Shown here: positions 56,985 to 64,000 of the stretch, piece by piece
Position numbering within the stretch: the first letter of the stretch is position 1
Layout: every line of letters starts with the position of its first letter
Assembly (NCBI RefSeq): GCF_005434965.1
Contig: NZ_SKCI01000002.1
Location: 802,001-866,000 of the forward strand
DNA from: Marimonas lutisalis
GTDB lineage: Bacteria; Pseudomonadota; Alphaproteobacteria; Rhodobacterales; Rhodobacteraceae
Reading direction: 5' to 3'
Length of the DNA: 64,000 bases
Program-made: the position numbers and the translations under genes
Notes under the pieces: model-generated
What the model was told of the DNA's origin: nothing
Seen by the model: the letters and a program-made list of their open reading frames with translations, nothing else
The model's database searches: none

Positions 56985-57055
56985 CGCTCCGTCTCCGTCT
57001 GTCTTGGGCGCAGGCGCGGAATCGCGGATGGGCCCGTCTATGCTTCGAAGCACGG

Positions 57056-57084
57056 TCTATAGGCGGGCGCGGCGCCCCTGTCAA
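57056..57084 (-). promoter_or_regulatory. Sigma-70 type promoter of rpmH
   Basis: On the minus strand TTGACA, 17-bp spacer, TATAGA: -35 at 57079-57084 and -10 at 57056-57061. About 70 bases before the rpmH ATG. Consensus -35 and spacer fit a strongly expressed ribosomal gene. Confidence 0.8.
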
Positions 57085-57269
57085 ACGCCCGATGCGGGGT
57101 TTTGCAACAAAAACGCAGGGCACGGGGGCGGAAATGTTTCAGCCGGGGCAAAAACCTGCCAAATCCTCACGCCAGGCGTCACCCTCGATCAAGCGGGCGT
57201 GATCGCGCTGGGATAAACCGGGCAGCGGGCGCATTTTCATGCCAGACAAGGCAGGGAGTGCCACGTAAG

Positions 57270-58010
57270 ATGACCGACATGACCCAACCCGACGCGGGAC
57301 AACAAACTTCCGGGCTGATGCGCAAGCTGCCCTTGATCGTGATCCTGATGGTTGCGGCGGTGGGGGCGTTCACCCTGCGCGATTACCTGAGTTTCGAGAC
57401 TCTGCGCGACAATCGCGAGGCGCTTTTGGCGTTTCGCGATGCGCATTACTGGCCCACGGTGGCGGTGTTCATGGCGGGTTATGTGGCGATCGTGGCCTTT
57501 TCGCTGCCCGGCGCCACGGTGGCCACGCTGACCGGCGGGTTTCTTTTCGCCACCTTTCCCGGCGCGCTCTACAACGTCACGGCCGCCACCATCGGCGCCA
57601 CGCTGATCTTCCTGGCCGCGCGCTGGGGGTTGGGGGACAGGCTTGGCGCAAGGCTTGAGGCCAGCGACGGCACCGTGAAACGCATCAAGGACGGCATCGA
57701 CGAAAACCAGTGGTCGATGCTGTTCCTGATCCGGCTGGTGCCGGCGGTGCCGTTCTTCGTCGCCAACCTGCTACCCGCGTTCCTCGAGGTGCCATTGCGC
57801 CGTTTCGTGATTTCCACCTTTTTCGGCATCATTCCGGGGGGCGTGGTCTATACCTCGGTCGGCGCCGGTCTGGGCGAGGTGTTCGAACGCGGCGAAAGCC
57901 CCGATCTGGGCGTGATCTTCGAGCCCCATATCCTGTGGCCGATCCTGGGGCTGTGTGCTTTGGCGGCGCTGCCGGTGGCAATCAAGGCGCTGCGCGGAAA
58001 GGCCCTGTGA
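57270..58010 (+). CDS. VTT (TVP38/TMEM64-type) membrane protein
   Basis: 246 aa with about six membrane segments and the VTT/SNARE-associated region: SLPGATVATLTGGFLFATFPGALYNVTAATIGATLIFLAAR, later FLIRLVPAVPFFVANLLPAFLEVPLRRFVISTFFGIIPGGVVYTSVG. The family includes DedA-like and TMEM41B-like proteins that move or scramble lipids. Its stop overlaps the next gene's ATG by one base, so it is co-translated with the oxidoreductase. Confidence 0.9.
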   Translation: MTDMTQPDAGQQTSGLMRKLPLIVILMVAAVGAFTLRDYLSFETLRDNREALLAFRDAHYWPTVAVFMAGYVAIVAFSLPGATVATLTGGFLFATFPGALYNVTAATIGATLIFLAARWGLGDRLGARLEASDGTVKRIKDGIDENQWSMLFLIRLVPAVPFFVANLLPAFLEVPLRRFVISTFFGIIPGGVVYTSVGAGLGEVFERGESPDLGVIFEPHILWPILGLCALAALPVAIKALRGKAL

Positions 58011-59392
58011 TGGAGCATGTAAGAACCGATCTTCTGGTGATCGGCGGCGGTTCGGGCGGTCTGTCGGTTGCCGCGGGCGCGGCGCAGATGGGGGCCGATG
58101 TCGTGCTGCTGGAAGGCCACAAGATGGGTGGCGACTGCCTGAACTATGGCTGTGTGCCGTCAAAGGCCCTGCTGGCCAGCGCCAAACGTGCCCATTCAGG
58201 GCAAGCGGTGGATTTCGCCGCCGCCAGGGACCATGTGCACGAGGTGATCGCCACCATCGCGCCCCATGACAGTGTCGAGCGGTTCGAGGGGCTGGGCGTG
58301 CGCGTCATTCAGGATTACGGCGCCTTTGTCTCGCCCACCAAGGTGCAGGCAGGCAGCACCCGCATCACCGCGCGGCGGATCGTGATCGCCACCGGCTCGT
58401 CCCCGCTGGTGCCGCCCATTCCGGGCCTTGACAGCGTGCCGTATGACACCAACGAGACGATATTCGAGCTGCGCGAGAAGCCCGCGCACCTTCTGATCAT
58501 CGGCGGCGGGCCGATCGGCATGGAAATGGCCCAGGCGCATCGGCGGCTGGGCTGTGCGGTGACCGTGATCGAGGGCGCGAAGGCGCTGGGGAAGGATGAT
58601 CCCGAGGCGGCGGCGGTGGTGCTTGACGCGCTGCGTGCCGAAGGCATCGCCATCGAGGAGGACGCCCTGGCGTCAGAGATACGCGAGCAGGCCGGCGCGA
58701 TCGAGATCGAGACGAAAGACGGACGCGTCTTCAAGGGCTCGCACCTGCTCCTCGCGGTGGGGCGCAAACCCAATATCGACCGGCTCAACCTGAATGTTGC
58801 GGGGATCGAGACGACGAAGGCGGGCATCAAGGTCGATGCATCGCTGAAAACCAGCAACCGCCGGGTCTATGCCATCGGTGACGTGGCCGGCGGGCTGCAA
58901 TTCACCCATGTGGCGGGTTATCACGCGGGCATCGTTATCCGCTCGGCCCTCTTTGGCCTGCCGGCCAAGGCGGGCACCGCGCATATCCCCTGGGCCACCT
59001 ACACCGACCCGGAACTGGCGCAGGTCGGTCTGACCGAGGCAGAGGCGCGCGAGAGGCACGGCGACCGTCTGGACATCGCGCGGTTCGATTATGCGGGCAA
59101 TGACCGGGCGATCGCCGAGGGCAAGACCATGGGTTTCGTCAAGGTGATGGTGGTCAAGGGCCGCCCCGTGGGCGCCACCATCGTCGGCCACCAGGCGGGC
59201 GAGCATATCAACCTCTGGGCGCTGGTGCTGGCCAACAAGCTGAAGATGAGCGCGGTTGCAGGCATGGTTTCGCCCTATCCGTCGCTGGGCGAGGTTAACA
59301 AGCGCGCCGCGGGTGCCTATTTCTCGCCCAGGCTTTTTGCTAGCAAGGGCGTGAAACGGGTGGTCGGGCTGGTGCAGCGCTGGCTGCCCTGA
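58010..59392 (+). CDS. FAD-dependent pyridine nucleotide-disulfide oxidoreductase
   Basis: 460 aa, lipoamide dehydrogenase/mercuric reductase family. FAD motif VIGGGSGGLSVAAGA, redox Cys pair in GGDCLNYGCVPSK (residue about 42-47), NAD motif IIGGGPIGMEMAQ and dimer domain. The His-Glu pair at the far C-terminus of true lipoamide dehydrogenases is not seen (SPYPSLGEVNKRA), so the electron acceptor differs. Such enzymes occur next to or fused to VTT membrane proteins in many bacteria; the role is unclear. Confidence 0.9.
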   Translation: MEHVRTDLLVIGGGSGGLSVAAGAAQMGADVVLLEGHKMGGDCLNYGCVPSKALLASAKRAHSGQAVDFAAARDHVHEVIATIAPHDSVERFEGLGVRVIQDYGAFVSPTKVQAGSTRITARRIVIATGSSPLVPPIPGLDSVPYDTNETIFELREKPAHLLIIGGGPIGMEMAQAHRRLGCAVTVIEGAKALGKDDPEAAAVVLDALRAEGIAIEEDALASEIREQAGAIEIETKDGRVFKGSHLLLAVGRKPNIDRLNLNVAGIETTKAGIKVDASLKTSNRRVYAIGDVAGGLQFTHVAGYHAGIVIRSALFGLPAKAGTAHIPWATYTDPELAQVGLTEAEARERHGDRLDIARFDYAGNDRAIAEGKTMGFVKVMVVKGRPVGATIVGHQAGEHINLWALVLANKLKMSAVAGMVSPYPSLGEVNKRAAGAYFSPRLFASKGVKRVVGLVQRWLP

Positions 59393-59470
59393 AGGAGCGG
59401 TATAGCGCATGGGTCTGGGTAACATGACGGTCGGGTCGGGCATATGCCCGCGCAGGCAGGGGGATGCGCC

Positions 59471-60871
59471 ATGCTGAACACCCTGTCGGGCCGCTTCCTG
59501 ATCCTGACCACCATCTTCGTGATGCTGGCCGAGGTGTTGATCTTCGTACCCTCGGTTGCGCGCTTTCGCGAGGATTACCTGCTCAGCCGCCTTGAACGCG
59601 CGCAGATCGCCTCGCTTGCCCTGCTGGCCGACGAGATGATCGACCCGAGCCTGGAAGAAGAGCTTTTGCGCAATGCCGAGGTGTTCAACGTCGTGCTGCG
59701 CCGCGACGAGGCGCGCCAGCTGATGCTGTCGGCGCCGATGCCGCATCCGATTCACGCCACGTTCGATCTGCGCGACGATACGGCTTTCACGCTGATCCGC
59801 GATGCGATGGCGCGGCTCTTCGATCCCGAACCAAGGGTGATCCGCGTGATCGGCAACCCGGTGCGCGAAGCGGGCCTTCTGATCGAGGTGACGATGGAAA
59901 CCGCGCCGCTGCGCATGGCGATGATCGACTACGGCCTGCGCATCCTGATGCTGTCGGCGGTGATCTCGGTGATCACCGCGATCCTGCTGTTCCTGGCGGT
60001 GCGTGCCACGCTGGTCAAACCGATCAAGCGGGTGGTGGGCCAGATGCAGCGCTATGCCGCCAACCCCGAGGATGCCCGCCGGATCATCACCCCCACCGCC
60101 GGCGTGCGCGAGCTGCGCGAGGCCGAAGAGGCGCTGGCCTCGCTTGAAACCCAACTGACCGGCGCGCTGAAGCAGAAGGAGCGGCTGGCACAGCTGGGCG
60201 GGGCGGTGGCCAAGATCTCGCACGATCTGCGCAATATCCTGACATCGGCGCAGCTTTTTACCGACCGGATCGAGATGAGCGAGGACCCGGGCGTCAAACG
60301 CATGGCGCCGAAGCTGGTGAACTCGATCACCCGCGCGGTGAACCTGTGCGAAACCACGCTCGCCTTCGGCAAGGCCGAGGAGCCGGCGCCGCGGCTGGCA
60401 CGGGTGCTGCTGACGGATATCGTCGATGACGTGATCGCCTCGGAACGTCTCGCGGTGGGTGAGGCAGAGGTGAGCTTCTCCGAGGACGTGCCCACCGGCA
60501 TGACCATCCTCGCCGATCCCGAGCAGCTTTACCGCGTTCTGGCCAACCTTGTGCGCAACGCGCGCCAGGCGATCGTCAGCACCGGTTCCGCCGGCGAAAT
60601 CTCGGTTGCGGCGCGCGAGGAGGCCGAGCAATGGGTCATCACCGTCACCGATACCGGCCCCGGCCTGCCGCCCAAGGCGCAGGAACATCTGTTCACCGCC
60701 TTTCAGGGTGGTACGCGCAAGGGCGGCACCGGTCTGGGCCTGGTGATTTCCGCCGAACTGGTGCGCGGCCACGGCGGCCAGCTTCTGCTCGACCGCACCG
60801 GCCCCGACGGCACCGCCTTCAGCATTTGCTTGCCCCGCGGCGAAGCGGACGGCGCGGTGGAAAAATCCTGA
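59471..60871 (+). CDS. HAMP-domain sensor histidine kinase
   Basis: 466 aa, start MLNTLSGRFLILTT (ATG 59471, GGGGGA upstream). Two membrane helices flank a periplasmic sensor of about 125 residues; then HAMP, a HisKA helix with the phosphoacceptor His in KISHDLRNILTS, and an HATPase domain (LVRNARQAIV, DTGPGLPP, GGTGLGLVIS). It is an orphan kinase with no response regulator gene next to it. It follows the oxidoreductase by 78 bp. Confidence 0.92.
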   Translation: MLNTLSGRFLILTTIFVMLAEVLIFVPSVARFREDYLLSRLERAQIASLALLADEMIDPSLEEELLRNAEVFNVVLRRDEARQLMLSAPMPHPIHATFDLRDDTAFTLIRDAMARLFDPEPRVIRVIGNPVREAGLLIEVTMETAPLRMAMIDYGLRILMLSAVISVITAILLFLAVRATLVKPIKRVVGQMQRYAANPEDARRIITPTAGVRELREAEEALASLETQLTGALKQKERLAQLGGAVAKISHDLRNILTSAQLFTDRIEMSEDPGVKRMAPKLVNSITRAVNLCETTLAFGKAEEPAPRLARVLLTDIVDDVIASERLAVGEAEVSFSEDVPTGMTILADPEQLYRVLANLVRNARQAIVSTGSAGEISVAAREEAEQWVITVTDTGPGLPPKAQEHLFTAFQGGTRKGGTGLGLVISAELVRGHGGQLLLDRTGPDGTAFSICLPRGEADGAVEKS

Positions 60872-60918
60872 TTTGCCTCTTGCAAAGGGTCTGCCTTGGG
60901 TCTATCTGAGGCCCCCAC

Positions 60919-60995
60919 GGACCGATAGCTCAGCTGGATAGAGTACCTGACTACGAATCAGGGGGTCGGGGGTTCGAATCCTCCTCGGTCCGCCA
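60919..60995 (+). tRNA. tRNA-Arg (ACG)
   Basis: 77-nt cloverleaf with acceptor GGACCGA/TCGGTCC, discriminator G, encoded CCA, anticodon stem CTGACTACGAATCAG with anticodon ACG, and T-arm GGGGTTCGAATCCTCC. A common integration target; the accessory region begins right after it. Confidence 0.97.
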
Positions 60996-61398
60996 CTTAC
61001 CTCAAGTAAAAAATTGAAAAGCATGCGAAAAAGGCCATTCGGCGTTTTCGTGTCCCCCAGAAAATCCCCCACATGGATGTGGACTGCCCCGGAATTTGCC
61101 GGAATTGCAGCTAATCAAGTTATGCGGCGCTTCGCGCGCGGGTGCGCGTACTTCGTAGAAAATCACTGCGGTATGTCGATTTGATCGACTGACATCGTAC
61201 GATCTTACTTATCTGAAAATCGACTATTCAGATTGGACCCAAACTGGTCGCTCGCCGCGATTTGCATAAACGACGGCTTGTCGGTCGACTTTTCATAGGC
61301 ACGCTGGTCGCAAAACGCCGTTGGCAGCCCATAGGAGGTGGCGCAGGAGCGCGTTGGTGGACTTTCTGGGCTGATGTGCCCGACCGAGGTTAGCGGCG
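60996..61398. other. Gene-poor DNA downstream of tRNA-Arg
   Basis: 403 bp with lower G+C than the core and no credible gene. It contains C-rich repeats (GTCCCCCAG, ATCCCCCAC near 61050-61071) and short palindromes such as TCGATTTGATCGA near 61168. It may be the edge of an integrated element; no intact integrase is seen. Confidence 0.4.
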
Positions 61399-61701
61399 CT
61401 AGGCGCCAGCTTTTCTCGCCTCTGCCCACCGTTTCCTCTGTGCCTCTGCGATCCGCGCCTTGCCTTCCGCCGTTTTGGGGCCGGTCGATTTGCCGCCGTG
61501 GAACTTGCAGCGCTGTTTGCCGGGCTCGGATTTCAGACGACACGGGCGGCCCTTACGGGTCTTCGCACCGCAGATCACCCGCGCACGCGCCTGACGGGCC
61601 ACGGCACGCTCTTTTAACGCGGCTAGCTGTCGTTCCACTTCTCTCTCAAACTCTTGCCGCAAGTTGTAAGACCCCGTCCCCGCGCGCGCGTACTGTTCCA
61701 T
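61399..61701 (-). CDS. Small HGG-motif protein of mobile elements
   Basis: 100 aa, highly basic. A Cys/His set ICGAKTRKGRPCR...KQRCKFHGGKSTGPKTAEGKARI fits a zinc-knuckle-like domain seen in many phage and integrative-element proteins (the HGGxSTGPxTxEG motif). N-terminal part is a charged helix. Function unknown; its presence marks the region as mobile. Confidence 0.65.
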   Translation of the reverse strand: MEQYARAGTGSYNLRQEFEREVERQLAALKERAVARQARARVICGAKTRKGRPCRLKSEPGKQRCKFHGGKSTGPKTAEGKARIAEAQRKRWAEARKAGA

Positions 61702-62175
61702 AAATGCTAGCGTCGGCAGGAGCTATTGACCAATAGCAAATGTCTGCCAGTCGTTTTGGGGGTTTTGTCAGACTTCGATACGAAATGCAGGATCCAGCGG
61801 AAATGGCTTGCAGAACTGTACGGCAAAGGCGGCGCGTGGGGAGCTATTTTGGCATTGCTTTAGGTTTCTAGGGGCAGGACCTATAAACTGAATCCAACCT
61901 CAACGGCAGCTTCATACCGGCACCGGACGTTCGTCGAAATCGCCGCTATGACCGAGTTGCGGACGAAGCTGCTGTTGGCAGCCCTATGTTCCCGCGTTCC
62001 GTTTGAGTAATGGCTATTCGGAGAAACTACAATTTCAGGCATTATTTATGACCATCGTATGCGCCCGAAATATGCGTTTCGGTCCTGCAGGAAATACCGT
62101 GGATATGAGACAGTCTGCCGGGCGCGTCTCGGGAGGCGCCCGGCCAAGCTGCCAAGCTGCAGGCTCGTGCTGGTG
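61702..62175. other. Non-coding region before the metalloprotease end
   Basis: 474 bp with no supported gene. The right end holds a 9-bp GC hairpin, and AAGCTGCC-AAGCTGCA short repeats follow it. Composition is lower in G+C than the core. Confidence 0.4.
62117..62144 (-). terminator. Hairpin after the metalloprotease gene
   Basis: GCCGGGCGC/GCGCCCGGC (62117-62125 with 62136-62144), 10-base loop, 32 bases after the stop. No clear T run, so it may be a weak or factor-dependent terminator. Confidence 0.45.
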
Positions 62176-63363
62176 TCAGACGAGCAACATATCCATTCCC
62201 GGTTCGTAAATCGTATCGTAACCCATATCCTCGAGGGCCGCGATTGACATTGCAGACAGGACAGCGGGTCCGGGATTGGAGGTGTCGATGAAGCCCGTCA
62301 TCAACAGGTCACCGAAGGTGGTATCGTCCCAGTGCACGAATTCCGTGCCCGGACCGCCATCCATTTCGACCAGAACGCCGTTGTCGCGATATGGGTCATC
62401 CGCCGATACGGCGAGCTCTTTATACTCCGCCGTGGCATTTTCTCCGGTGAACCGCAGCACGTCCTGTTCGACGCCGTTTTCATCGAGTTCCGTGAAGGTC
62501 TGGACGAGCCCCATGTCCACCCATTTGCCCCCGAACCCCATCGCGTGGACCATTTCGTGCACCACGACGTGCGTCAGGTATCCGTCGACCAGCGCCTTGT
62601 CGATGTCTGCCACGTCGAACTGCATGATCGAGGCGGCGGGAAGTTCGCTGCCAACGCGCGAGGCGAAGACGGCCGCGCCCCCCAGGACCCCGCCTTCGCC
62701 GTCGATCTCGATGATGCTGGCATCTATCGCCAGATCGTCGACCCGGCCGTAGAGCGGCACGCGCTCGTCCGAAAGATCGCCGAGCACGAGACGGCTGAGG
62801 TAGTCAGCCGCATCAATGAATACTTGTTGCAGCACGGTCGACCATGCCCCGGTGTCGAAGTTGATCGTGATGTTGTAGCTGGTTTTGGACGGCCCGCCGG
62901 AGGTGTAGCTGGACAGAAGACCGTCCGTCTCCCCGCCGCCGTCATCCGGGGCAGGCTTGCTGCCCTTGCCACCGCCACCGCCGCCGGTGTCAGTATCGGA
63001 GCCTGGTCTGGCCAGAGAAAAGCCATCGTTTTCGACAAAGACCCCAGAAAAGACGAGGCCCGCGGAAGGCAAGCTTACCTGCGCCATGCCGTTGCCGGTT
63101 TGGCTTCCGACCAAGCCGTGATCATGCGTGTGATCGTGGCTGCCACTTTCTTCATCGTGGGTATATTCCAGATGGCCGTCGCCATCGTTGATCGCGTCCA
63201 AATCCGACGTTGTGTCCCAAATAAACGCGTCTGTCTCCGGGATCGGCGGAAGCGAAGCGTCGGGTAACTCTGCTGCAGCCTGTGGCGGCAACAGTTCGCT
63301 CAGAAAGTCCGCGAGAAAATCGGGTGGGCCGATTACTGATACCTTTTCTGACATCAAGGGCAT
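62176..63363 (-). CDS. Leishmanolysin-like zinc metalloprotease
   Basis: 395 aa. Zinc site HEMVHAMGFGG near residue 270 with a third His in EFVHWDD about 75 residues later, the layout of M8/leishmanolysin-related peptidases. The first 130 residues hold a His/Asp-rich stretch (HDEESGSHDHTHDHG) and a Gly-rich linker (DTGGGGGGKGSKP), then the catalytic domain starts about residue 160 (YNITINFDTGAWSTVLQQVF). There is no Sec or Tat signal peptide; Asp/Gly-rich make-up suggests type I secretion, but RTX nonapeptides are not clear. ATG 63363 has GGAGA eight bases upstream. It sits alone in accessory DNA after tRNA-Arg. Confidence 0.8.
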   Translation of the reverse strand: MPLMSEKVSVIGPPDFLADFLSELLPPQAAAELPDASLPPIPETDAFIWDTTSDLDAINDGDGHLEYTHDEESGSHDHTHDHGLVGSQTGNGMAQVSLPSAGLVFSGVFVENDGFSLARPGSDTDTGGGGGGKGSKPAPDDGGGETDGLLSSYTSGGPSKTSYNITINFDTGAWSTVLQQVFIDAADYLSRLVLGDLSDERVPLYGRVDDLAIDASIIEIDGEGGVLGGAAVFASRVGSELPAASIMQFDVADIDKALVDGYLTHVVVHEMVHAMGFGGKWVDMGLVQTFTELDENGVEQDVLRFTGENATAEYKELAVSADDPYRDNGVLVEMDGGPGTEFVHWDDTTFGDLLMTGFIDTSNPGPAVLSAMSIAALEDMGYDTIYEPGMDMLLV

Positions 63364-63778
63364 GGATTAGTCTCCAAAGATTATCCTGCCTGCAACATTC
63401 GTTTCTCCAACGAACGCCTTTCGGCACGCCCCCGATTGACGGTATTCTATGAGCACTCAATTCCCCAAAATATTTCATAAAGCATAGCAATTATGCCGTT
63501 TTGTGCTGCCAATACCGAAACGGTTCAAATCATTCCGGCGCGATCATCCACACTTGGGAAACGAATCGGCGCATCCAACCTCGGCAGCTCTCGGCAGGGT
63601 CGCAAACGACCGACGAAGGGTGTTCCTATCCCGCTTCGCGAACGGCAGCGCACCGGCCTCCGGGGAAATCACGCCGCCTTTGTGCAGCCAGAACCCAAGG
63701 GCGCTTTTGCTCAGGGGGAGGCGGTTGCCAGGACGCGGTAGGCGAAGACCAAATGAATGTCGTCTCTGGCCTGCGGAT
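63364..63778. other. Spacer with possible IS30 N-terminal fragment
   Basis: 415 bp between the protease promoter and the transposase. AT-rich near 63364-63490 (protease promoter). On the minus strand around 63600-63730 a frame reads NRLPLSKSALGFWLHKGGVISPEAG, which loosely resembles the N-terminal helix-turn-helix part of some IS30 transposases; it then loses similarity. Treated as a remnant at best. Confidence 0.3.
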
Positions 63779-64000
63779 TCAACGGATCGCCGCAACACAC
63801 TGTTCGAACTTCTCTGCCGGTGTTTGGTATTGCAAGGTTTTTCGTGGCCGTTCGTTGAGTTGTCTAGCAATCGCGCTGAGTTTGGCCTGGCTGTAGGTCG
63901 ACATATCCAGGCCTCTGGGAAAGTACTGGCGGAGAAGGCGATTGGTGTTTTCGTTGCTGCCCCTCTGCCAGGGTGATTGTGGATCGCAGAAGTAGACATC
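63779..64000 (-). CDS. IS30 family transposase, C-terminal part (cut by window edge)
   Basis: 73 codons on the minus strand, open at the window end: DVYFCDPQSPWQRGSNENTN, then LLRQYFPRG and ARQLNERPRKTLQYQTPAEKF, ending CVAAIR. This is the end of the DDE domain of IS30 transposases, with the final catalytic Glu in the SNENTN segment. The rest of the element lies beyond the window; its terminal repeat could not be picked out. Confidence 0.9.
   Translation of the reverse strand, partial: DVYFCDPQSPWQRGSNENTNRLLRQYFPRGLDMSTYSQAKLSAIARQLNERPRKTLQYQTPAEKFEQCVAAIR

Noticed and set aside
63493..63976. Several plus-strand frames of 80-160 residues at the right end
   Set aside because: They are mutually overlapping, without motifs, and partly antisense to the IS30 transposase.

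Overview
The window looks like chromosome of a high-GC alphaproteobacterium of the Rhodobacterales (Roseobacter-type). The reasons are the high G+C with long antisense open frames, the gene families present (a small N-terminal-SIRR/C-terminal-helix protein beside tolC and pcm, YgfZ, a DUF1992 protein, a TusE-like protein next to ttcA), the many ATGA-coupled operons, and a conserved ribosomal/insertase block (rpmH, rnpA, yidD ... yidC, MOSC, engB). This is inference from gene content; no rRNA or other species marker is present.

Layout. 1-2256: nearly complete katG with a strong terminator. 2264-3466: an unusual P-loop/methyltransferase fusion. 3566-12911: a leftward operon (binding protein, two permeases, two ATPases, a cytoplasmic gamma-glutamyltransferase-like enzyme, an M20 peptidase) facing an IclR regulator over a shared operator-like palindrome; together they look like a peptide/gamma-glutamyl-peptide scavenging unit. 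12912-13389: a tyrosine-recombinase remnant against tRNA-Cys, an old island scar. 13464-20502: a hydrolase-fold protein that has lost its catalytic triad, pcm, tolC, a PopZ-like acidic protein, cobQ, a small conserved protein and efp. 20877-34501: housekeeping and metabolism (ygfZ, a glycosyltransferase overlapping an MsbA-like exporter, a phosphatase, a class V aminotransferase, hisC, an iron-box-preceded Tat micro-protein, a crotonase, valS, a ZntB-type transporter, a DMT permease). 34642-44522: an accessory metabolic stretch with a dienelactone hydrolase, a binding protein, an HD-domain oxygenase candidate, an amidase, a PhyH-type dioxygenase, an Lrp regulator facing a decarboxylase, an orphan molybdenum hydroxylase large subunit and a DUF2235 hydrolase. 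44530-56984: argB, an SDR, then engB, MOSC, yidC, EAL protein, ttcA, Cys-less TusE, a Rieske oxygenase, yidD, rnpA and rpmH, mostly leftward. 57270-60871: VTT membrane protein, flavin disulfide oxidoreductase, histidine kinase. 60919-64000: tRNA-Arg followed by a gene-poor, lower-GC accessory region with a mobile-element-type HGG protein, a leishmanolysin-like metalloprotease and the end of an IS30 transposase.

No single textbook-new system is obvious. The best candidates for new biology are the kinase-like/methyltransferase fusion, the triad-less secreted hydrolase-fold protein, the HD-oxygenase/PhyH-dioxygenase pair around an amidase (a layout reminiscent of PhnY/PhnZ oxidative catabolism but lacking its usual neighbours), the Cys-less TusE next to ttcA, and the metalloprotease in the tRNA-Arg region.
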